A program made the position numbers and the translations under genes. Below the pieces are notes generated by a model that was not told where the DNA came from, searched no databases, and saw only the letters and a list, made by a program, of their open reading frames with translations. This document shows, piece by piece, positions 22,163 through 28,706 of a stretch of DNA of 28,706 nucleotides (position 1 is its first letter; every line of letters begins with the position of its first letter). Source of the stretch: Clostridiales bacterium UBA4362. Lineage in GTDB: Bacteria; Bacillota; Clostridia; TANB77; CAG-508. The stretch covers positions 1 through 28,706 of the forward strand of contig DGSM01000038.1 in assembly GCA_002393975.1 (NCBI GenBank), in the 5' to 3' direction.

Positions 22163-24016
22163 TTAACTAATTGCTTTAAATGGACAAGTGTTAACACAAG
22201 TTCTACATTTAATACATTTTGATTGATCTATATGATGTTTTTCTCCAGGAGCACCTTCAATTGCTTCAACTGGACAAGCTTTTCTACATAAGTCACATCC
22301 TTTGCATTTTTCTTCATCAATCATTATCTTTGTTAACTTCTTGCATTCACCAGCACGACATGATTTATCTCTTACATGTTCTTCATATTCTTCTCTAAAG
22401 AATTTAAGTGTTGACAATATAGGATTTGGTGCTGTTTGTCCTAATCCACATAAAGAAGCTGTAACTACCATATTTGATAATTCTTCCAAATTCTTTAGAT
22501 CTTCTTCTGTTCCATTGCCATCACAAATCTTTGTTAAGATTTCTAATAATCTCTTTGTTCCTATTCTACAAGGTGTACATTTTCCACAACTTTCACTTAC
22601 TATAAAGTCTTGATAGAATCTAGCTAGATTAACCATACATTTGGTATCATCCATAACAATTAGTCCACCTGAACCCATCATTGATCCGATCTCTTTTAAA
22701 CTTTCATAGTCAATTGGAGTATCTAGATTTTGTTCTGGAATACATCCACCACTAGGACCTCCAGTTTGTGCTGCCTTGAATTTTCTTCCATTAGGAATTC
22801 CACCACCTATATCAAATATTATTTCTCTTAAGGTAGTTCCCATTGGAACTTCAACTAGTCCAACATTATTAACATTTCCACCTAAAGCAAATACTTTTGT
22901 TCCTTTAGATGTTTCTGTTCCTATTGAATTGTACCATTCAGCACCATTTAATATTATACGTGGAACATTTGCCCATGTTTCAACATTATTTATAACAGTT
23001 GGTTTTCCCCATAATCCAGAATGAGCTGGGAAAGGAGGTTTTAATCTTGGTTGTCCTCTCTTACCTTCTATTGATTCAAGAAGTGCAGTTTCTTCACCAC
23101 AAACGAAAGCTCCTGCTCCAAGTCTTATTTCTATATCGAAACTAAAGTCAGTTCCTAAAATATGTTCTCCTAAAAAGCCATATTCTCTAGCTTGTCTAAT
23201 TGCAATCTCTAATCTCTTTACAGCTATAGGATATTCTGCTCTTACATAAATGAATCCTCTACAAGCTCCTACTGCATAACCACAAATTGTCATAGCCTCT
23301 AAAATATTATTTGGATCACCTTCTAGGATTGAACGATCCATAAATGCTCCAGGATCGCCTTCATCAGCATTACATACAACATATTTTACAGGATCTGTTT
23401 CAGTTTTCATGAAACTCCATTTTTTACCTGTAGGGAATCCTGCTCCACCACGGCCTCTTAATCCAGAATCTGTAATTACATTAATAACATCATCTTGACT
23501 CATTTCAGTTAATACTTTAGCTAATGCTTTATATCCATCAAATGCTATATACTCTTCAATATCTTCTGGATTTATTACACCGCAATTATGAAGTGCAATT
23601 CTTTTTTGTTTTTTATAGAAGTTAAGTTCATCTAGTCTATGTACTATTGTTCCATCAACATCCTTACAAAGTAGTCTATCAACAACTTCACCCTTCATAA
23701 TATGTTTATCTATTATTTCTTCACAATCTGCAGGTGTTACCATTGAATAGAAGGTATCATCTGGACGTATTATAACAATAGGTCCTTTTGAGCATAGTCC
23801 AAAGCAACCTGTCATTATTACTCTGACATTCTCAATATTTCTTTCTTTTATTATTCTGTTAAATTCTTCCAAAATCTTTGGAGATTTTGAAGAAGTACAA
23901 CCTGTACCATGACATATTAAAATATGTCTTTCTACACCAGGATAGTTTGAATTAACTCTTAGGTCTAATTCAGCTCTTTTCCTTTTTCTTATATTTTCTA
24001 TTTCTTCGATAGTCAT
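22163..24016 (-). CDS. hydB: Hydrogenase flavoprotein subunit (HydB, NuoF-like)
   Basis: 617 aa. N-terminal thioredoxin-like [2Fe-2S] domain (C35, C40, C71, C75), then the NuoF core: FMN/NADH-binding RGRGGAGFPTGKKW (187-200) and GAGAFVCGEETALLESIEG (300-318), the N3-type [4Fe-4S] site (C477, C480, C483, C523), and a C-terminal 2x[4Fe-4S] ferredoxin domain (C571-581 and C601-611). This is the usual HydB/HndC architecture, where FMN takes NADH electrons and clusters pass them to HydA. GGAGG lies 8 nt before ATG. Separated from hydC by 19 nt and from hydA by 27 nt. Bifurcation versus simple NADH oxidation cannot be decided from the subunit alone. Confidence 0.96.
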   Translation of the reverse strand: MTIEEIENIRKRKRAELDLRVNSNYPGVERHILICHGTGCTSSKSPKILEEFNRIIKERNIENVRVIMTGCFGLCSKGPIVIIRPDDTFYSMVTPADCEEIIDKHIMKGEVVDRLLCKDVDGTIVHRLDELNFYKKQKRIALHNCGVINPEDIEEYIAFDGYKALAKVLTEMSQDDVINVITDSGLRGRGGAGFPTGKKWSFMKTETDPVKYVVCNADEGDPGAFMDRSILEGDPNNILEAMTICGYAVGACRGFIYVRAEYPIAVKRLEIAIRQAREYGFLGEHILGTDFSFDIEIRLGAGAFVCGEETALLESIEGKRGQPRLKPPFPAHSGLWGKPTVINNVETWANVPRIILNGAEWYNSIGTETSKGTKVFALGGNVNNVGLVEVPMGTTLREIIFDIGGGIPNGRKFKAAQTGGPSGGCIPEQNLDTPIDYESLKEIGSMMGSGGLIVMDDTKCMVNLARFYQDFIVSESCGKCTPCRIGTKRLLEILTKICDGNGTEEDLKNLEELSNMVVTASLCGLGQTAPNPILSTLKFFREEYEEHVRDKSCRAGECKKLTKIMIDEEKCKGCDLCRKACPVEAIEGAPGEKHHIDQSKCIKCRTCVNTCPFKAIS

Positions 24017-24035
24017 AAGTAAATCCTCCGCTTTA

Positions 24036-24515
24036 TTATTCTTTATTCATGTATTCATCTATAACTTCGTCAAATTTCTTTACTGTTGCCTTACCATAAA
24101 CTTCACCATTTATCATAAATACTGGTGCTAACCCACATGCTCCAACACATCTAACTGTGTCAATTGAGAATTTTCCATCTGGGGTCATTCCACCTTCTTC
24201 AATCTTTAGACGTTCTTTAGCACGATCTAGTATGGCTTGTGATCCTTTAACGAAGCAAGCCGTTCCAAGACATATCGAAATATTATACTTTCCTTTTGGT
24301 GTCGTTGTGAATCTTGAATAAAAACTTACAACTCCATATACTTCAGCTAGTGACATCTGAAGGTATTCAGCAATATCTTCCATAGCTCTTTGTGGAAGAT
24401 ACCCAAATTTACTTTGGGCCTCTTCCAATACTTTTATTAAATTATCTTTATCTCTAGTATATTTACCAAAGACTTCTTGTAAATCAGAATCAATTTTCTC
24501 TTTGTTCTCTTCCAT
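24036..24515 (-). CDS. hydC: Hydrogenase [2Fe-2S] subunit (HydC, NuoE-like)
   Basis: 159 aa, typical for NuoE/HndA-like proteins. Four cluster ligands are in place: C82 and C87 (SICLGTACFVKG), C123 and C127 (VRCVGACGLAP), after an N-terminal helical bundle with QSKFGYLPQRAMEDIAEYL. It completes the HydABC trimer. AAGGAG lies 5 nt before ATG 24515. It starts 22 nt after the DUF4190-like gene with no room for a promoter in the gap. Confidence 0.95.
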   Translation of the reverse strand: MEENKEKIDSDLQEVFGKYTRDKDNLIKVLEEAQSKFGYLPQRAMEDIAEYLQMSLAEVYGVVSFYSRFTTTPKGKYNISICLGTACFVKGSQAILDRAKERLKIEEGGMTPDGKFSIDTVRCVGACGLAPVFMINGEVYGKATVKKFDEVIDEYMNKE

Positions 24516-24537
24516 AACATCTCCTTGAAAATAGATT

Positions 24538-24888
24538 TTAGTATGCTGATAGTATAATGATTATTGAGAATAATCCATATACAGCAAGCATTATAGATAA
24601 TCCTATTATGCTTAAAATCATTCCAGCTTTACCTTTTTTGTTTTTATTACCTTTAATATTAGATTTAACTCCAAATACTATACCTAGTATTCCTGTTATA
24701 ATTGATACATACCATAAGTGATGTAAGAATAATGTAATTAATCCTAATACTAAGCTAACAATACCTTTTAAATTATTATTACTATCATTTTTAACTGTTG
24801 TTGTCTTAGTTTCTTCTGGAGAATTCTTAATTGTATTTTCTGTTGTTCTTTTTAACATTTCATACTCTGAATTTTCATATTTTTCCAT
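24538..24888 (-). CDS. DUF4190-like small membrane protein
   Basis: 116 aa. A hydrophilic, Thr/Asn/Lys-rich N-terminal half (1-38) is followed by two or three hydrophobic segments: LKGIVSLVLGLITLF, WYVSIITGILGIVFGV, and GKAGMILSIIGLSIMLAVYGL, the repeating SLVLG / ILGIVFG / MILSIIG pattern of DUF4190. The function of that domain is unknown. It sits between the beta-propeller gene (12-nt gap) and hydC (22-nt gap), so it is probably cotranscribed with the hydrogenase; a role in anchoring or assembly at the membrane is possible but only a guess. Confidence 0.7.
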   Translation of the reverse strand: MEKYENSEYEMLKRTTENTIKNSPEETKTTTVKNDSNNNLKGIVSLVLGLITLFLHHLWYVSIITGILGIVFGVKSNIKGNKNKKGKAGMILSIIGLSIMLAVYGLFSIIIILSAY

Positions 24889-24900
24889 TATTATTTCCTC

Positions 24901-27093
24901 CTATTCCTCAGTCTCGTTGCTAGAGTTTACTACTACAGTATTTGAAGAATTATTTTTTTCATCATTCTTATTATCATTTAGTTGCTCTTCTTTTATTGTA
25001 ATGTGTTTATATGTTGTCAAATCTAAATCATCTAATAACTTAAGATCAGAAAGTCTACTTGCTTTCATTTCACTTTGTGATATTGTAAATAAATTATCAT
25101 TAATCCATAATCCTCTTAACAAATCTGTAGAACTACTGTTATATTTATCTGAAACATCATGCTTTACAGTTCCTTTAAGAGTAAATCCATCTTGTAGATT
25201 TATATTATAAACTAAGTATCCTTCTGATTTTTTATATGTTGAACCATATTTTGAATAATTATTAATTACTGTTTGTACATTTGTAGAATCTTCAATAGCA
25301 AACTCTCTAGAATAAGTATTAACTGGTATACAAATAATTCCTTTTTCTTTTGAGAATAGAAGTGCTTTATGATTTTGTAATACTGCAGACGTTGTAGTTC
25401 TATCTCCTATAATTGTTTGTGAAATTTGTTCTGGATTTTTTACATCTGTTACATCAAATATTGCCATCTTCATTCCTGTTATTTGAGTTGTAGTACTTAT
25501 AACTCTTCCATTTGAATCTTTTCTAGATATTGATTCAGAATTCATTCCTATTCCAATTATATGATTTTCATCATATGGATGAAGATATGTACTATATCCT
25601 GGTATCTCTAATTTTCCTAAAAGTTTAGGATTTTCTCCATCTGATAAATCTATAACAAATAGTGGATCTGTATTTCTATATGTTACTAAATAAGCTCTGT
25701 TTCCTATAAATCTAGATGAATACATTTGCTCATTTTTCTCATAATAATCAGTAGATCCTATTTGGTTTAAGTCTTTATCAAACACTACTATTCTTGAGCC
25801 TTCTCCACTTTCATATAGTGCAACTCTTAGTTCTCCATTATATTCATCCATAGAGAATTGATTTAAAGTTTTTCCAGGGACTTCTGTTGAATTTACATAT
25901 TCAACATCGCCATTTCCTTTAAGTTCTATTTTGTTTATTTGTGTAGTATATGTTGAACTACCATATGAATAGTCATCTCTAATATATGCAAATATTAATC
26001 CCCATACTCCACCAGGTCCAAATAGTTTCTTAAATAAATCTTTTGTTGTAACATCATCTCCATAATCATATCCATTTTTAGTTAGATAAATATTATTTTG
26101 AGATACATATGCATTACTTACAGAGAATAAATATGAATGAACATTAATATCATTTCCAGATCCTAATTTATAAGATGCAACTATAGTTTGATAATCATCT
26201 GCTTGTCCTTTTATATATTGAATGTTTTTCAAATCTATTTCTTTTGAAGTATTGTCTTCACTATAAGATATGTCTATTTCATCTTTTTTACTATCTCTTT
26301 TTAAACTACCAGTAGCAACTATATATAATACTCCATTAGTTTCTCTTGAAGTATAATATTTAGCATTTAGTTTAAATGTTTTTTCAGTTTTAAATTTCTC
26401 AATATTAGAAATGTCATAAACTGTAACCACTGTATCACTGTTATAACTTGATGTTGCTGTATCTTCATAGATTACAACTAATTTGTGATTTTCAGAATCT
26501 AATATTAAGTCTACTGGTGTTTTTGTATCATATTGTTTTAGTTCTCCTACAACTTCCATATGGCTAGGATTAGATACATCTGTCACCAATACTTTTTGAT
26601 TACTTATTGAATAAATATATTTTCCATCTGTTTTATTAATATCTGCTTCATCTACATTTTCAACTTGAATGTTTGTAGTAGAATGAGATGTAGTTGTTCT
26701 GGTAGCTGTTGGAATACTTAAACCGGTACTAGAAGCTGCCCCAGATGTATCATATCCAGCAGTTGGTATCTCTGCTCCACTTGATGATGATTGAATATCT
26801 ATATGACTTTTTGAAGAAGAATTAAAAACTACATCATCATAGTCATAGATATTACCAGAAGCAAAATTAAAAGGAAAATAAAATGGCAATACAGTAAATT
26901 GTAAAAATTCATATAAAGGCTCTGGAATATCTTCATAATCATTTTCATAGATTTCCATTAATTCTTTTTTAGAAGATACCGAAACAATTTTTCCCTTTTG
27001 AGATTTGCTTGCAGCCACTACTATACCCATAATTATAATAACGGCTAAAACAATGAAAAGTATTACCGTAATTTTATTATTACTTTTTTTCAT
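24901..27093 (-). CDS. Membrane-anchored beta-propeller protein (PF09826-like)
   Basis: 730 aa. MKKSNNK plus a hydrophobic segment (about 8-28) anchors it in the membrane with the rest outside. A Ser/Thr-rich linker (about 95-140) precedes NIQVENVDEADINKTDGKYI (141-160), the characteristic opening of the beta-propeller family PF09826, followed by repeated blades such as LVTDVSNPSHMEVVGEL and MAIFDVTDVKNPEQISQ (DVxNPxxxxxxG blade signature). The tail is Asn/Ser/Glu-rich. AAGGG lies about 7 nt before ATG. It has its own promoter (27130-27158) and heads the run that includes the hyd genes. Members are found in many clostridia without a defined job; binding or protein-protein contact at the surface is likely. 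Confidence 0.85.
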   Translation of the reverse strand: MKKSNNKITVILFIVLAVIIIMGIVVAASKSQKGKIVSVSSKKELMEIYENDYEDIPEPLYEFLQFTVLPFYFPFNFASGNIYDYDDVVFNSSSKSHIDIQSSSSGAEIPTAGYDTSGAASSTGLSIPTATRTTTSHSTTNIQVENVDEADINKTDGKYIYSISNQKVLVTDVSNPSHMEVVGELKQYDTKTPVDLILDSENHKLVVIYEDTATSSYNSDTVVTVYDISNIEKFKTEKTFKLNAKYYTSRETNGVLYIVATGSLKRDSKKDEIDISYSEDNTSKEIDLKNIQYIKGQADDYQTIVASYKLGSGNDINVHSYLFSVSNAYVSQNNIYLTKNGYDYGDDVTTKDLFKKLFGPGGVWGLIFAYIRDDYSYGSSTYTTQINKIELKGNGDVEYVNSTEVPGKTLNQFSMDEYNGELRVALYESGEGSRIVVFDKDLNQIGSTDYYEKNEQMYSSRFIGNRAYLVTYRNTDPLFVIDLSDGENPKLLGKLEIPGYSTYLHPYDENHIIGIGMNSESISRKDSNGRVISTTTQITGMKMAIFDVTDVKNPEQISQTIIGDRTTTSAVLQNHKALLFSKEKGIICIPVNTYSREFAIEDSTNVQTVINNYSKYGSTYKKSEGYLVYNINLQDGFTLKGTVKHDVSDKYNSSSTDLLRGLWINDNLFTISQSEMKASRLSDLKLLDDLDLTTYKHITIKEEQLNDNKNDEKNNSSNTVVVNSSNETEE

Positions 27094-27129
27094 ATGGTTC
27101 CCTTTCTTTAAATATAATTTAACATTTAA

Positions 27130-27158
27130 ATGATATCATTAGGAAATATGCTTTTCAA
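27130..27158 (-). promoter_or_regulatory. Promoter of the beta-propeller/hyd run
   Basis: Minus-strand TTGAAA (27158-27153), 17-nt spacer, TATCAT (27135-27130) with extended -10 TG (TGATATCAT). It lies about 40 nt before the start codon of the beta-propeller gene. It is the only clear promoter seen upstream of hydC. Confidence 0.75.
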
Positions 27159-27186
27159 TAAATAAAGCAAAATGTCACTATAAAAT

Positions 27187-27225
27187 AAAAAAGTATAAAA
27201 CAAGAAAAGACTTCTTATTTTATAC
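27187..27225 (-). terminator. Terminator of the gltD-like gene
   Basis: Long AT-rich stem GTATAAAACAAGAA / TTCTTATTTTATAC (27193-27225, one mismatch) followed on the minus strand by TTTTTTATTTTA. It sits about 10 nt past the gltD stop and separates it from the beta-propeller promoter. Confidence 0.85.
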
Positions 27226-27234
27226 CCATTTTTA

Positions 27235-28476
27235 TTATTTTAGATATTTAATTATTTCTTCTGCAGCATCTTTACCTCCGCGAGCGGCAAAGGCAACAGT
27301 TGCTTTATCTCCTGAAACATCTCCTGCAGCGAATATATTACTTTTTGAGCCATTTGTCAATATAGCTTTTCGATTTTCATCTATTTTTATGTATCCTCTA
27401 TCATCTAACTCTATGTTTTCAAGTGCATTTTTATCAGTTTGGCTCCCAGTTGCTAAAACAACTATGTCCATTGGGATATCATATTCGCTTCCTTCTATAT
27501 TTATTGGAACTGGTCTAGATTCTCCTTCTTTTTCCACTAGTTTTGTTCTAATACATTTTATTCTTTCTTTTTCTACAGAAATTATATTGTTTAAAAACAA
27601 AAATTTAATACCATCTTCTTTTGCTAATGCTATCTCTTCTTTTTCAGCTGGCATTTGTTCTTCACTTCTTCTATATATTATATAGACTTCTTTTGCATTT
27701 TTTCTAATAATAGTTCTAGCTGCATCCATAGCAACATTTCCGCCACCTAGTACTGCTACTTTTTTGCCTTTAAAATCTGGATAGTTTCCACTCTCCAACA
27801 TCTCATTTGCACCATATACATTACTTGAACCTTCATTTTCTATATGTGCTTTTGAATGAATATTTGCTCCTATAGCTAATACTACTGCATCATATTTATC
27901 AGACAATTCTGTAATTGTAAAATCTTTATTTAACTCTTGATTTGTTCTTACTTCAATTCCTTGTTCAACAATCTTTTCAATAGTTTTATCTACTATCTCT
28001 TTTGGCAATCTAAAATCAGGAATCCCATATCGTAATAATCCACCCAATTTCTCGTGTTTATCATATATTGTAACTTTAATACCTTTTCTTGCTAAAAAAC
28101 TGCTACAAACAAGACCACTAGGACCTCCACCTACTACAGCAACTTTCTTATTTATTAGCTTTTCATCTATTTCCATTGGAATTGGTATATTGTTTTCTAA
28201 AGCATAATCACCAATTGCAGCTTCCACTTCTCCAATACTAACTGGCTTTTTATTAGTCAAATTTCTAGTACATTTTCCTTGGCATTGTTTTCCATGTGGA
28301 CATATTCTTCCACATATTGAAGAAAGGATTGTAGTATTATACAAAATCTCTATTGCATCTTCCATTGAATTTGCATTTATAAAATTAGGCACATCATTTG
28401 AAAGAGGACATCCAGTTTGGCAAGGTTTATTTTTGCAATTTAGGCAATATTCTTTCATATTTTCAATTTCAGACAT
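27235..28476 (-). CDS. GltD-like NAD(P)H-dependent flavoprotein
   Basis: 413 aa. An N-terminal Cys-rich [4Fe-4S] domain (C11, C14, C19, C23 and C55, C59, C65, C69) precedes a two-dinucleotide oxidoreductase core: FAD site VAVVGGGPSG (112-121), NAD(P)H site VLGGGNVAMDAARTI (242-256), and the C-terminal FAD motif AAGDVSGDKATVAFAARGGKDAAEEI. This matches GltD and its relatives (NfnB/SudB, PreT-like). It is slightly shorter than typical GltD (about 450-490). No gltB large subunit is visible, so glutamate synthase activity is not certain; it may serve another Fe-S electron-transfer partner. GGAG lies 5 nt before ATG, and its SD overlaps the stop codon of the upstream udg gene. Confidence 0.85.
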   Translation of the reverse strand: MSEIENMKEYCLNCKNKPCQTGCPLSNDVPNFINANSMEDAIEILYNTTILSSICGRICPHGKQCQGKCTRNLTNKKPVSIGEVEAAIGDYALENNIPIPMEIDEKLINKKVAVVGGGPSGLVCSSFLARKGIKVTIYDKHEKLGGLLRYGIPDFRLPKEIVDKTIEKIVEQGIEVRTNQELNKDFTITELSDKYDAVVLAIGANIHSKAHIENEGSSNVYGANEMLESGNYPDFKGKKVAVLGGGNVAMDAARTIIRKNAKEVYIIYRRSEEQMPAEKEEIALAKEDGIKFLFLNNIISVEKERIKCIRTKLVEKEGESRPVPINIEGSEYDIPMDIVVLATGSQTDKNALENIELDDRGYIKIDENRKAILTNGSKSNIFAAGDVSGDKATVAFAARGGKDAAEEIIKYLK

Positions 28477-28484
28477 TTTTACTC

Positions 28485-28706
28485 CTAAAAGATAAGGTTA
28501 TCTTCTTTTGCTTTATTAACGACTAATTTTAAGTCCTTAAAGAATTCTATCTTTTTATTTTCATCTCTTAGCAAGGCTGCTGGGTGCCAAGTTGGCATAT
28601 ATGATATTTTTCCTTGCTCTATCCATTTTCCTCGCATTTGAGTAATGGATTTATCTTTTCCTAAAACATTTTTTAGAGCTGTACTTCCTAAAAAGACTAT
28701 TATTTT
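28485..28706 (-). CDS. Uracil-DNA glycosylase family protein, C-terminal fragment
   Basis: An open frame enters from the right edge in phase and ends in TAG at 28485, so 73 C-terminal residues are seen. IIVFLGSTALKNVLG, then ITQMRGKW and YMPTWHPAALLRDE match the conserved C-terminal half of family-4-type uracil-DNA glycosylases: the G-x-x-A-x-x-x-L segment, RGxW and the PTxHPxxLLR motif with the active-site His. The enzyme removes uracil from DNA. The N-terminal part with its Fe-S Cys residues lies outside the window, so family 4 versus 5 is not settled. It is 8 nt upstream of the gltD-like gene, one operon. Confidence 0.85.
   Translation of the reverse strand, partial: KIIVFLGSTALKNVLGKDKSITQMRGKWIEQGKISYMPTWHPAALLRDENKKIEFFKDLKLVVNKAKEDNLIF

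Overview
The window is low-GC DNA. It has strong SD sites (AGGAGG type), near-consensus sigma-A promoters (TTGACA-17-TATAAT), short operons and the standard stop codons. Gene content (NADH-linked [FeFe] hydrogenase, GltD-type flavoprotein, family-4-like uracil-DNA glycosylase, InlB-type surface repeats, replication-relaxation and TraG-type genes) points to an anaerobic, probably gut-associated Bacillota/Clostridia-type bacterium. The species cannot be named from the sequence alone.

Layout: (1) 1-3320: 3' truncated gene, minus strand, for a membrane-anchored surface protein with InlB/Listeria-Bacteroides-type repeats and an NEVP-type repeat tail. (2) 3467-4067: GC-richer small lipoprotein gene with its own promoter, an elaborate terminator, and 14-base perfectly complementary sequences in its 5' and 3' UTRs. 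(3) 4119-5942: large uncharacterised protein. (4) 6164-6698: tRNA-Leu(UAA) and a 74-aa orphan gene read from back-to-back divergent promoters. (5) 6815-10857: TraG/VirD4-like coupling ATPase, convergent with a two-gene operon (replication-relaxation-like winged-helix protein and a four-helix membrane protein), sharing a bidirectional terminator. (6) 10854-16870: operon leuS - GT-C-type membrane protein - rluD - rluB. (7) 17101-18213: divergent, probably cytosolic HExxH metallopeptidase-like protein. (8) 18401-19774: coiled-coil/Arg-rich protein behind a strong promoter with an operator-like palindrome and a ~170-nt structured leader that ends in an intrinsic terminator. (9) 19816-27158: tightly packed run of beta-propeller protein, DUF4190-like protein, hydC, hydB, hydA and a small membrane-anchored protein. 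(10) 27187-28706: gltD-like flavoprotein, preceded in the operon by the end of a uracil-DNA glycosylase gene.

How the parts work together: HydABC should couple NADH (and probably ferredoxin) oxidation to H2 formation in a fermenter. LeuRS, tRNA-Leu and the two pseudouridine synthases are translation functions. The GltD-like enzyme is a second NAD(P)H flavoprotein. The less explained parts are the regulated leader at 19570-19739, the coupling ATPase/replication-relaxation trio with no visible relaxase, the lipoprotein cassette with complementary UTRs, and several unrecognised proteins (607 aa, 381 aa, 370 aa, 74 aa). These are the places to look for something new. Statements about regulation and about the uncharacterised proteins are inference from sequence only.
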